Assembly: GCA_005239615.1 (NCBI GenBank)
Contig: SBBR01000106.1
Location: forward strand, 1-32,510
Direction: 5' to 3'
Length of the DNA: 32,510 bases
Origin: an archaeon
GTDB taxonomy: Archaea > Iainarchaeota > Iainarchaeia > Iainarchaeales > Iainarchaeaceae
Shown: positions 22,820 to 30,272 of the stretch, in pieces
Layout of the letters: each line of letters opens with the position of its first letter
How positions within the stretch are numbered: position 1 is the stretch's first letter
Notes under the pieces: generated by a model
Told to the model about the DNA's origin: nothing
The model's input: only the letters and a program-made list of their open reading frames with translations
Database searches by the model: none
Translations under genes and position numbers: made by a program

Positions 22820-22972
22820 TTTTTTGCCTTCACGCTGGATTTTCCATGCAGGGCGTTTTGGGCATTGTTTTGGTTTGCAGCTTCCCACTACCTTTTTAAA
22901 CAATTGCGGAAGAGTTAGGTAGGATTCCTAGACCTTATTTTAAGGGAATTTTGCCGTTTGCAGTTGGTTTTT

Positions 22973-23743
22973 ATGGGTTTGAGGCCGGGGCGCTGCTACA
23001 GCTCCACAAAGGACAGGGCTTTCACGAGGTACGCGGACACTGTCCAGCACAAGAACTTCATTGGAGCGGTGCCAGGCCTCAAGACAAGGCAGTTCAACAT
23101 GGGCAACGGCATGAAGGAGTTTGACACCGTGGTCGACCTGCAGGTCGTGTGCGGGCAGTTTGGGATGCAGATAAGGGACAATGCCATCGAGAGCACGAGG
23201 CTGATGGTGAACAGGCAGCTCTTCAAGGCGCTAGGCAAGGAAGAGTTCTTCCTGAAGGTCAGGGTTTACCCCCACCACATACTCAGGGAGAACAAGCAGG
23301 CGCAGGGCGCGCACGCGGACCGTATCCAAAAAGGCATGAGCCACGCATTCGGCAAGGCGATTGGAAGGGCGGTCAGGGTGCGCGACCACCAGCCAATTTT
23401 CTCGGTTTTGTGCATGGAAGACAACGCACAAAAGGCAAAGGATTGCCTTCAAATGGCGGTTTCGAGGCTCCCGTGCGGAATCAGCATTTCCATCCACAAG
23501 GACGTCAGGAGCATAGGCACGAAACCGAAGAAGACGCGCGACCTCAAGGAAGAGGAGGAAAAGGCAGCTGCCGAGGCTACAGGCGCCATGGCACCGGCAA
23601 CGGAAGCTGGCAAGGAAAGCGCGGCAAAAGCCGAGGCCGGAACAAAACCAGCCTCAGGAGTACCGAAGGTGGAGACAGTAGGCACGAAAGGCGCGGCAAA
23701 GCCGGAAGCGAAGGCAGATGCGAAGTCCGGCGCGAAGAAGTGA
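22973..23743 (+). CDS. rpl10e: Large ribosomal subunit protein L10e (uL16)
   Basis: About 256 residues. The first about 175 are a standard archaeal L10e/uL16, sitting near the peptidyl transferase centre: 'GLRPGRCYSSTKDRAFTRY' at the start, 'FIGAVPGLKTRQFNMGN', 'VRVYPHHILRENK' and 'GMSHAFGKAIGRAVRV' in the body. The last about 75 residues are an Ala/Lys/Glu/Gly low-complexity extension beginning around 'KEEEEKAAAEATGAM'. This tail is not part of the usual family, which ends near residue 175. ATG 22973 follows a TATA-like 'attttaagg' about 32 bases upstream. Confidence 0.96.
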   Translation: MGLRPGRCYSSTKDRAFTRYADTVQHKNFIGAVPGLKTRQFNMGNGMKEFDTVVDLQVVCGQFGMQIRDNAIESTRLMVNRQLFKALGKEEFFLKVRVYPHHILRENKQAQGAHADRIQKGMSHAFGKAIGRAVRVRDHQPIFSVLCMEDNAQKAKDCLQMAVSRLPCGISISIHKDVRSIGTKPKKTRDLKEEEEKAAAEATGAMAPATEAGKESAAKAEAGTKPASGVPKVETVGTKGAAKPEAKADAKSGAKK

Positions 23744-23844
23744 AAGAGGCCGCACGACACCCAACCAAAAAACAACGCCCCACCATAGACCAGAGTTTTC
23801 TCCCAGAAAATTCCTATTTAATCTTTTAATCATCAAGTTTCCTT

Positions 23845-24855
23845 ATGCCAGAACTCATCGTCGACCTCTCGGAAGCAAAGGAGTTCCTGAAGGAAAAAGG
23901 CTGTCGCACCGTGATTGTTCAGATTCCTGAGGGCCTGAAGGATAGGACAACACGGATTTCGGATGAGCTCTCCGGCAGCTGCGAGAATGTTTTCATCAAA
24001 ATGGACCCGTGCTACGGCGCGTGCGACCTCCCGCTGCACGACAAGAATGTCCTGAATGCAGACGCGATTGTGCACATCGGGCACTCGGCAATGCACAGGC
24101 ACAAGGACATTTTTTACGTGCCATGCCAGTACAGAATCAGCGGGGAGGAGATGGAGGAGAATATAGCACGCTTGCTCAGGGAACTCCAAAAAAGGAAAAT
24201 CACTGCTGTGTCACTCGTGGCAAACGCACAGTATGGAACATACTTGCCTCAAATCAAGAAATCCCTCTTTGAAAACGGAGTCCAGTCATTCATAGGCCAC
24301 GGCACCTCGAGGCTCGCGGGCGAAGGCCAGATAATCGGGTGCAATTATACTGTAGTTGAAAGCGTGCTCCCTAACGTGCAGGCCTCGGTGTACTTCGGCG
24401 ACGGCTACTTCCACCCGCTTGGCCTGGTGTTCAGCACGGACAAGCCGGTGTTGGTGCTGAATCCTCTACATAAAACCGTGGAGGAAATCTCGGAGAAGAC
24501 AAAGGACAGGTTCATGCGCAAGCGATACCTCGCCATTGCAAAGGCGTCCGAGGCGAAGAACTTCGGTATCATCGTTTCAATAAAATCCGGTCAGCGGCAG
24601 AAGGAGAAGGCGCTGGAGCTGAAGAAGGCTATAGAGAGGCACGGGAAGAAGGCCTACCTGCTGGAGATGGACCTGGTGGCCGAGGGCTACATGACCGGCA
24701 CGGGCTTTGACTGCCTCGTGAACACCGCGTGCAACAGGATTGTGCTCGATGACGCGGAAAACTGGAAAACGTTAATAATAAATCCTACCGAGTGCCTTAT
24801 TGTATTAGGCGAAAAGAAGTTCGAGGAATGGAAGCCTGATGAGTTCCTGCACTGA
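23845..24855 (+). CDS. dph2: Diphthamide biosynthesis enzyme Dph2
   Basis: A 336-residue archaeal Dph2, a non-canonical radical-SAM enzyme. It transfers the 3-amino-3-carboxypropyl group from SAM to a histidine of translation factor aEF2, the first step of diphthamide synthesis. The three cluster cysteines are in the expected places: C56 in 'MDPCYGACD', C166 in 'IIGCNYT' and C296 in 'VNTACNRIVLDD'. Other signatures are 'IVQIPEGLKDR' and 'YFGDGYFHPLGL'. Its presence implies that this lineage keeps diphthamide, which some archaea have lost. A TATA-like 'tttaatctttt' about 25 bases upstream supports ATG 23845. Confidence 0.95.
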   Translation: MPELIVDLSEAKEFLKEKGCRTVIVQIPEGLKDRTTRISDELSGSCENVFIKMDPCYGACDLPLHDKNVLNADAIVHIGHSAMHRHKDIFYVPCQYRISGEEMEENIARLLRELQKRKITAVSLVANAQYGTYLPQIKKSLFENGVQSFIGHGTSRLAGEGQIIGCNYTVVESVLPNVQASVYFGDGYFHPLGLVFSTDKPVLVLNPLHKTVEEISEKTKDRFMRKRYLAIAKASEAKNFGIIVSIKSGQRQKEKALELKKAIERHGKKAYLLEMDLVAEGYMTGTGFDCLVNTACNRIVLDDAENWKTLIINPTECLIVLGEKKFEEWKPDEFLH

Positions 24856-24864
24856 GGAGATGGA

Positions 24865-25092
24865 ATGCCAAAACCAGGAATACACCCGAGATATGGAAAG
24901 CCTTTGAAGAACACTTCCCATGATGTTATCGTAGAAATCGGGCGTATAAAATACGTGGAACGAGGTGATGGTACAATCGCAATTCTTCACGGTGGCTATC
25001 ACTACCCATTTAAAGGCAACCAAGAGCTTGAAAGGCGAATAAGAGAGACTATTGAGTTTAAAAGAAGAGGGCAAGGCCGAAGGCCAGTTTAG
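24865..25092 (+). CDS. Small hypothetical protein
   Basis: A 75-residue protein not recognised as a family. It opens 'MPKPGIHPRYGKPLKN', has a beta-rich middle ('DVIVEIGRIKYVERG', 'GTIAILHGGYHYPF') and ends in a basic helix with 'RRIRETIEFKRR'. 'gaggagatgg' just upstream of ATG 24865 is a reasonable ribosome binding site, nine bases after the dph2 stop, so cotranscription with dph2 is likely. It overlaps the convergent UMP kinase stop by four bases. Confidence 0.6.
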   Translation: MPKPGIHPRYGKPLKNTSHDVIVEIGRIKYVERGDGTIAILHGGYHYPFKGNQELERRIRETIEFKRRGQGRRPV

Positions 25093-26006
25093 AAGTCAAT
25101 CTGGTAGGGGTCAGGCGGCTTGTAGTCGTCGCGGGTAATCCGCGCAGCAGATTTTTTTCTCCTTCTTCGCGTGGTTTTGGGTGTTGTAATCTCGGTTTCG
25201 GAATTGTGTTCAGATACAACAAACCCTGCATCGCTGGCGGTTTCCCTTATTAGTGTCCCCACGAAAGAGTAATCATTAATGTAATTGGAAAAATTCTGCA
25301 TGTCGTTGCCATTCAACACTACGGCGCGGATTTTACTGCGTTGGAGGATTAGGCAGCAGGCGAGGTCAAGCACGACATTCTGGCCGGGCGTGGAGCCGGA
25401 CTGCATTATGAGGCGGACAAGGTGGCCATGACTTATCTCGTCGAAGCGCCTCGCCTCTGAGTTCACTGCAGGGTCGGAATCGTAGATTCCATCCACGTTC
25501 GTGAGGTTCACGAAGGTGCCGTTTAGCGCCTCGGCAATCAGCGCGCCCACGGAATCCGTGGTGAAGAAAGGTATGTGGCCCCCGAACACTGGTATTTTCC
25601 CTGCATCGATTATCTCCTTGGCTGCGAAGAAGTCGTCGAGAACATTTTTATGGGCATTGTGGATTGCGTGCGCGACAAGCAGGGCGTTCACGCGCGTGAC
25701 ATTTATGCCAGCGAGGTCCTGCACGAAGTTGTTTGCGCCGAGGCTGCGCATCGCCTCAACATAGGAGCGCGCTGACTTCCCTCCCCCCACAACGAGCACG
25801 AACTGCTTGCCCTGCGAATGCAGCGCGGAAACAGCGTCAGCAATGACCCTGATTTTTTCAGGGTTCGGGCCGTTCTCGTCCACGATAAGGCTCCCACCTA
25901 TCGACACGACAAAAATGTTGCCATTGCCTGGGCCACTGATGGGTTGTGGTCTTTGCTGCTCGGGTTCTGGCGCGTTCATCGCTGCCTGCTCGAGGAAGTC
26001 AAACAT
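25089..26006 (-). CDS. pyrH: Archaeal-type UMP kinase (amino acid kinase family)
   Basis: A 305-residue amino-acid-kinase-fold protein matching archaeal UMP kinase, which makes UDP from UMP. Signatures are 'VVSIGGSLIVDE' (nucleotide and phosphate loop), 'VLVVGGGKSARSYVEA', 'FGGHIPFFTTDSVGALIAEA' and 'LTNVDGIYDSDP'. Homologues are about 225 residues. The extra length comes from a Pro/Gln-rich N-terminal stretch of about 28 residues and a basic C-terminal tail of about 45 containing 'TTRRRRKKSAAR'. A TATA-like 'gttaaatac' about 30 bases upstream fits ATG 26006; ATG 25979 is possible. It is divergent from the RHH/RelE pair. Confidence 0.88.
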   Translation of the reverse strand: MFDFLEQAAMNAPEPEQQRPQPISGPGNGNIFVVSIGGSLIVDENGPNPEKIRVIADAVSALHSQGKQFVLVVGGGKSARSYVEAMRSLGANNFVQDLAGINVTRVNALLVAHAIHNAHKNVLDDFFAAKEIIDAGKIPVFGGHIPFFTTDSVGALIAEALNGTFVNLTNVDGIYDSDPAVNSEARRFDEISHGHLVRLIMQSGSTPGQNVVLDLACCLILQRSKIRAVVLNGNDMQNFSNYINDYSFVGTLIRETASDAGFVVSEHNSETEITTPKTTRRRRKKSAARITRDDYKPPDPYQIDF

Positions 26007-26103
26007 TGTGGACCGTAATGAATATGCGTTATTTGTATTTAACCGTTTCGAACGGGAAAAAGCCCAAACATGCCATTTTTATAGCTGTTTGATGTATAAT
26101 TAA

Positions 26104-26118
26104 TGCATAATTAATGCA
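26104..26118 (+). promoter_or_regulatory. Inverted repeat in the toxin-antitoxin promoter (candidate operator)
   Basis: TGCAT-AATTA-ATGCA forms 5-bp inverted arms. The same stretch contains two tandem copies of ATAATTAATGC. It lies between the AT-rich promoter and the ribosome binding site 'aggagg' (26124-26129) of the antitoxin. Ribbon-helix-helix antitoxins typically bind short inverted repeats in this position. Confidence 0.5.
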
Positions 26119-26137
26119 ATTTAGGAGGTTCTTCTGT

Positions 26138-26389
26138 ATGAGAACGACTGTCCAGCTAAAGGGAATGCCAAACATAATACTCGAAAAGGCTGTTGAGCTT
26201 GGAGTGGCTCGGTCTAAAACTGACGCTATCCGGATGGGGGTTTTTTCCCTGAACAAGGAGTTCAACCTCGTCAAGGACCTCGAGATTGAGTTGGTCGCAA
26301 GGAAAATCGAAAAGCAGGAAGCGGAAATGAAGAGGCGTGGCCTGAAGTATATTGATGAGGAAACCGCACTCGCTAAATACAGAAGGTGA
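26138..26389 (+). CDS. RHH/VapB-like antitoxin
   Basis: An 83-residue protein whose start 'MRTTVQLKGMPNIILEKAV' gives a beta strand followed by a helix, then 'VARSKTDAIRMGVFSLNKE', the second helix of a ribbon-helix-helix fold. A charged C-terminal helix (about 45-83) would hold the toxin. ATG 26138 has a strong ribosome binding site 'aggagg' eight bases upstream; an upstream in-frame ATG at 26114 overlaps the operator and is less likely. The RelE-like gene follows four bases after the stop. The specific family is uncertain. Confidence 0.75.
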   Translation: MRTTVQLKGMPNIILEKAVELGVARSKTDAIRMGVFSLNKEFNLVKDLEIELVARKIEKQEAEMKRRGLKYIDEETALAKYRR

Positions 26390-26393
26390 ACTG

Positions 26394-26663
26394 GTGGACC
26401 TGACTCCATGGAAGCTTGGGTTCATACCTGCCTGGGACAAGCACTTCTCAAAATTTGATGAACCGACAAGGGAAAGAATACTGAAAAAACTTGAGCAAAT
26501 GAAACAGGCGCTCCTTTTCCGCGGGTTTCACTCTTCGAAATACCATGTTGAGGAAGCAGGCCAATTCAGGATTGCGTTCAAGCAGGATGAAGAAACAAGG
26601 ACAAAATACATACAATTCATCGGCAACCACAAACATTACGAAAAATGGTATAGGGAACGCTGA
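26394..26663 (+). CDS. RelE/ParE-superfamily toxin
   Basis: About 89 residues. The paired helices 'FSKFDEPTRERILKKLEQM', the central 'SSKYHVEEAGQFRIAFKQDE' strand pair and 'KYIQFIGNHKHYEKWYRER' at the end match RelE/HigB-type mRNA interferases, which cut mRNA on the ribosome. The C-terminal 'FIGNHKHYEKWY' is the usual end of the family. GTG 26394 starts four bases after the antitoxin stop with 'aggtga' upstream; ATG 26352 would overlap the antitoxin. Both genes together form a complete type II module. Confidence 0.82.
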   Translation: MDLTPWKLGFIPAWDKHFSKFDEPTRERILKKLEQMKQALLFRGFHSSKYHVEEAGQFRIAFKQDEETRTKYIQFIGNHKHYEKWYRER

Positions 26664-26786
26664 ACCGCAAACCGCCAGAATCATTAGTATTTTTAAGCCG
26701 GAGTTGCCAAATATTGTTCATGGATTCAGCAGGCCTTATGGGGTTTGACTAGCCAATTTTTCTCACTAATTTTCCTAGTGATTGTT

Positions 26787-28010
26787 ATGGTTGATGTTCT
26801 GGAGTCAGGCGATTCGGACGAGGCGGTCTTCAAGAAGAAGCTCAGTAAGCTCGAGAAGTTCCAGGGAAGGGGCACCGAGCTTATTAGTGTCTACATACCT
26901 GAGGGAACAGACCGCGGGGCGGTAATGAACCAGCTCACTGGGGAGCTTGGTCAGAGTTCGAACATAAAAAGCCCCACCACACGCAAAAACGTAGGAGGGG
27001 CACTGCGAAAAATCACGGGGTTCCTCAAGCAAATCGATTTTAGGCTGCCACATAACGGTTTGGTGGTGTTCTCGGGCAACGTCTCCGAAATAGAGGGCAG
27101 GACAGACATAAGGCTTTTTACTGTCCATCCCATAAAGAACCTGCGCACCCGCCTGTACTGGTGCGACTCGAGGTTCCACCTTGAGCCCCTGATGGAAATG
27201 CTCAAGCCGACGAGCATCTATGGCCTTGTGGTTATTGACCACAGCGAAGCCACCATAGCAACCCTTATCGGGAAAAGGTATGAGATAATGGGGAAATTCA
27301 CATCAGGATATAGCGGGAAATCACGTGCGGGAGGGCAATCTAGTGCTCGTTTTCAGCGTCTACGCGAAGAGGCGGAGCAGGACTTCTACAAGCGCATAAG
27401 CGAGAAGTGCAACATGGTTTTCCTGCCTTACGGAGAGAAATTCGCGGGCTTTATCGTGGGCGGGCCGGGCATGACAAAGCAGTTCTTCCTCGAGAAGGAC
27501 CTGCTCGACCACAGGATAAAGAAGAAGGTGCTAGGCACTCTCGACACTTCATACACCGATGAGGGCGGCATAAGGGAGCTGATGCAGAAGTCCGATGCGC
27601 TGCTCAAGGACACCGACATAATGAAGGAGAAGGCAGTTATGTCAGAGTTCTTCACTGCGCTGGCAAAGGGCGGGCTCGCGGCTTACGGCGAGAAGCAGGT
27701 CATGGAGGCGCTCGATAGAGGCCAGGTCGAGAGGCTGCTCGTGAGCGAGGCCATAGAGTGGACAGTGTACAAGTTCTATGATGAAGAGAGCGGCAAAAGT
27801 GAAGTGGTGATGGACAAGGATGGCAAGTTCGAACCCAATAGCAAGGAAGGCATGGAGCTGGTTGAGGAGATGGACTTCCTGGACTTTATGACCGAGAAGG
27901 CAGAGCAGACTTCGACCAAGCTCATCGTAATATCAAAGGAAACGGAAGAAGGGGAGCAGTTCTACTCCGGGTTTGGCGGGATAGGCGCGATGCTGAGGTA
28001 TAAGATATAA
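26787..28010 (+). CDS. prf1: Peptide chain release factor aRF1
   Basis: About 407 residues, full length. The stop-codon-reading domain carries 'SSNIKSPTTRKNV' (NIKS at 59-62), the catalytic GGQ is at 182-184 in 'RAGGQSSARFQRLREEAE', and the C-terminal domain ends with 'GFGGIGAMLRYKI'. It recognises all three stop codons and triggers peptide release. The frame is open to 26745, but the conserved N-terminus begins a few residues after ATG 26787, so that start is chosen. Confidence 0.97.
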   Translation: MVDVLESGDSDEAVFKKKLSKLEKFQGRGTELISVYIPEGTDRGAVMNQLTGELGQSSNIKSPTTRKNVGGALRKITGFLKQIDFRLPHNGLVVFSGNVSEIEGRTDIRLFTVHPIKNLRTRLYWCDSRFHLEPLMEMLKPTSIYGLVVIDHSEATIATLIGKRYEIMGKFTSGYSGKSRAGGQSSARFQRLREEAEQDFYKRISEKCNMVFLPYGEKFAGFIVGGPGMTKQFFLEKDLLDHRIKKKVLGTLDTSYTDEGGIRELMQKSDALLKDTDIMKEKAVMSEFFTALAKGGLAAYGEKQVMEALDRGQVERLLVSEAIEWTVYKFYDEESGKSEVVMDKDGKFEPNSKEGMELVEEMDFLDFMTEKAEQTSTKLIVISKETEEGEQFYSGFGGIGAMLRYKI

Positions 28011-28088
28011 TCGCCATGAAAGACAAAAAATAAAAACCCCAAAGCCTTGCCCCGCAATCGACTTTGTGTTTTTTGAGTGTGTTGCGAA

Positions 28089-29354
28089 ATGACCGGCATC
28101 CTGCACTACACCACAACAACGCCCGGCATCGGAGGCGTGATAAAGCGCCGCATCACTGATTTTGCCGTGCGGGAAATAACGCCGGAAGGTAGGGTGCTTG
28201 AGAACAAGGTCTTCGGCGACTTCTGGCCGCCGGGGCACGAAGCGCTTGAGGTGCCACCGCAACCGGAGGGCAAGGACCAGCTCATTCTCGTGATGGAAAA
28301 ATTCAACCTCGACACCAACGACGCCCTGAGGAGGATTTCAAGGCAATTGAGGACATCTGGAAAAAGGATTGGTTATGCCGGCCTCAAGGACAGGAGGGCC
28401 ATTACGGCACAGCGCATTTCAATCTGGAGGCCGGACGTCGAATTGCTGAAGAAAAAGCCGAGTCTGTATGTAGGGCTGCGCGACCCGCAATGGAGCAGTG
28501 AAAGGGTTGAAATAGGGAGCCTGCAGGGCAACGAGTTTGAGATTGTTATAAGGGAAATCTCGATGCCAGCAGGGGAACTGGAAAGGGTCACAGTGGAATG
28601 TTTCGGGCAGATGAAGAATGGAGTAGCGAACTACTTCGGCGAGCAGCGCTTCGGTGGAAACCGCGAGGTCACGCATCTCGTTGGCAGGAAATTCGTTAAG
28701 GGGGACATCGAAGGCGCCGTGATGACTTACCTCACTCACCCGAGCATTGGCGAGGAGGAAGAAGTCGCGTCAGCGAGAAAGAACCTTGCGGACACTGGGG
28801 ATTTTGCGCGGGCGCTGAAAGAGATTCCCGCGAAGCTCAGGTACGAGCGCGCGATACTCAACCACCTCGTGAAGCTGCCCAAGGATTTTGTGGGGGCATT
28901 CCAGAGCCTCCCAAAGCATTTGCGCTATCTCTTCACGCACGCGTACCAGAGCTACCTCTTCAATTTGGTCATTAATGAGAGGATTGAACAGGGCATCGGC
29001 ATTAGGGCGGTTGAGGGTGATGTTTTGGATGAGGCCGGCGCCCCGATGGGACCGCTCTTCGGCGTTGATTTTCCGCTTGCCGAGGGAAAGGCCGGAGAGA
29101 TTGAAAGGGGCGTGCTGGAAAAAGAGGGCGTTGGGTTGGAGAAGTTCAGGGTGAAGGCCTTCCCGGAACTGGGGTGCTCGGGCGCGCGCAAGAAAATCGT
29201 CCTTGTGCCGCAGGGCTTGAGGCTGATTTCCATTGAAAAGGACGAGTTCAGCGAGGGAAAGCTGAAGATGAGGATTTCATTCCGACTGGAGAAGGGGAAC
29301 TACGCGACGACAATCCTCAGGGAACTGATGAAGGCAGCGCCAAGTAACTCCTGA
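28089..29354 (+). CDS. truD: tRNA pseudouridine(13) synthase TruD
   Basis: About 421 residues. The catalytic aspartate is D101 in 'IGYAGLKDRRAITAQRI', the N-terminal signature is 'IKRRITDFAVREI', and the TRUD domain includes 'VANYFGEQRFGGNREVTHLVG' and 'THAYQSYLFNLVINERI'. The enzyme makes pseudouridine at tRNA position 13. The open frame starts at GTG 28077; ATG 28089 is preferred. It is convergent with the thioredoxin-like gene across a stem-loop-rich gap. Confidence 0.95.
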   Translation: MTGILHYTTTTPGIGGVIKRRITDFAVREITPEGRVLENKVFGDFWPPGHEALEVPPQPEGKDQLILVMEKFNLDTNDALRRISRQLRTSGKRIGYAGLKDRRAITAQRISIWRPDVELLKKKPSLYVGLRDPQWSSERVEIGSLQGNEFEIVIREISMPAGELERVTVECFGQMKNGVANYFGEQRFGGNREVTHLVGRKFVKGDIEGAVMTYLTHPSIGEEEEVASARKNLADTGDFARALKEIPAKLRYERAILNHLVKLPKDFVGAFQSLPKHLRYLFTHAYQSYLFNLVINERIEQGIGIRAVEGDVLDEAGAPMGPLFGVDFPLAEGKAGEIERGVLEKEGVGLEKFRVKAFPELGCSGARKKIVLVPQGLRLISIEKDEFSEGKLKMRISFRLEKGNYATTILRELMKAAPSNS

Positions 29355-29355
29355 G

Positions 29356-29452
29356 CACCGCGGGCTGAAGCCTCGGTGGTATCACAAGCAACCGTCGACG
29401 GAACGCAGGACGACACCATAACCAACAGCTGAAGCAACTGGTGTCCTGCGTT
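29356..29452. terminator. Stem-loops between convergent truD and thioredoxin-like genes
   Basis: Three structures are packed in the gap: CACCG (29356-29360) pairs with CGGTG (29374-29378); CCGTCGACGG (29392-29401) is a perfect palindrome; and 29402-29417 pairs with 29440-29452 as a 13-bp stem with a three-base bulge. They may serve as a bidirectional terminator or mRNA 3' end, or be a small structured RNA. No long T tract follows. Confidence 0.45.
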
Positions 29453-29465
29453 GGGTCTGTGAGTG

Positions 29466-30116
29466 TCATTTGCCCGCGGCACTGCAGCCTGTTATCTGCC
29501 TGAGTTCTGCGGGCGGTACAATGCCCTCGTATTTCTTGCCATCGATGACAATCGACGGGGTATTTTGTATTGAGTGCCTTTCCTTCAGGACCTCTATGAC
29601 TGGCACCTCAAGGTCTGTCGGGAGGGCGAATACCCTAACCTCCTGGCAGTCCTTTACCAGCGTATCGAGGGCAGCTGCCTGCACTGCACAGTCCTCGCAG
29701 TAGTACTTGTCAGGGTAAAAGTAAAGTATCGCCAGGACGCCGCTGGACCCGCATTCACCCCTCGCCTTCTCTAGCAGGAGGAAAAACTGGAGGTTCTGGA
29801 CAATGAACTTTTTCTTTGCGGTCTCAACGCTGGAGAAGAGAGTCTGCTTTTTCGCGGCCTCTAGCTCTCCAAGAAGCCCTATGTTTTTCTGCACCTGCAA
29901 CTCAACGCTGCGCTGGATAGCAGCGCACACCTGCCCTGTGCTCCCGTACACGGACTCATAGAACAGGAGCTGCTGGGCTGCTTCCACATCTACAGATTCC
30001 GATTCCAGTTTCTCTAGGACGCCCTTGTAGCGCGTGTCGTCGTACATGTTCACGGCAGCGAAGCCGAGTGCCATCAGCACTGCAGTCATGAGGATAGCCT
30101 TGAAGTACTTGTTCAT
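29466..30116 (-). CDS. Membrane-anchored thioredoxin-like protein
   Basis: A 216-residue protein. An N-terminal hydrophobic segment (about 6-24) serves as a signal anchor. A helical region (about 28-118) is followed by a thioredoxin-like domain, about 127-210: the strand 'GVLAILYFYPDKYYCEDC' carries C140-x2-C143, and 'NTPSIVIDGKKYEG' supplies the cis-Pro loop (P187). An outward-facing oxidoreductase that makes or reshuffles disulfides is the best guess. ATG 30116 has 'ggaaggtg' upstream; TTG 30140 is an alternative. Six other cysteines or fewer outside the motif may be structural. The glycosyltransferase gene lies upstream on the same strand. Confidence 0.75.
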   Translation of the reverse strand: MNKYFKAILMTAVLMALGFAAVNMYDDTRYKGVLEKLESESVDVEAAQQLLFYESVYGSTGQVCAAIQRSVELQVQKNIGLLGELEAAKKQTLFSSVETAKKKFIVQNLQFFLLLEKARGECGSSGVLAILYFYPDKYYCEDCAVQAAALDTLVKDCQEVRVFALPTDLEVPVIEVLKERHSIQNTPSIVIDGKKYEGIVPPAELRQITGCSAAGK

Positions 30117-30272
30117 CAAACCAGACACCTTCCTTGCCAATGCTTCACGCCATCGTCAGCAACAACTAGGCCCAAAGCACAGCACTGCAATGCCCCATAC
30201 AACCATTCCACTGCCCCAAAACCAAAACCCGACGACCACGGAACCTTTCTTCCGACAAAGAAGTGCATCACG
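30117..30272. other. Gap between glycosyltransferase and thioredoxin-like genes
   Basis: About 155 bases, visibly rich in A and C on the plus strand. I see no gene, tRNA or clear stem here. The minus-strand start region of the thioredoxin-like gene lies at its left edge. Confidence 0.4.
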
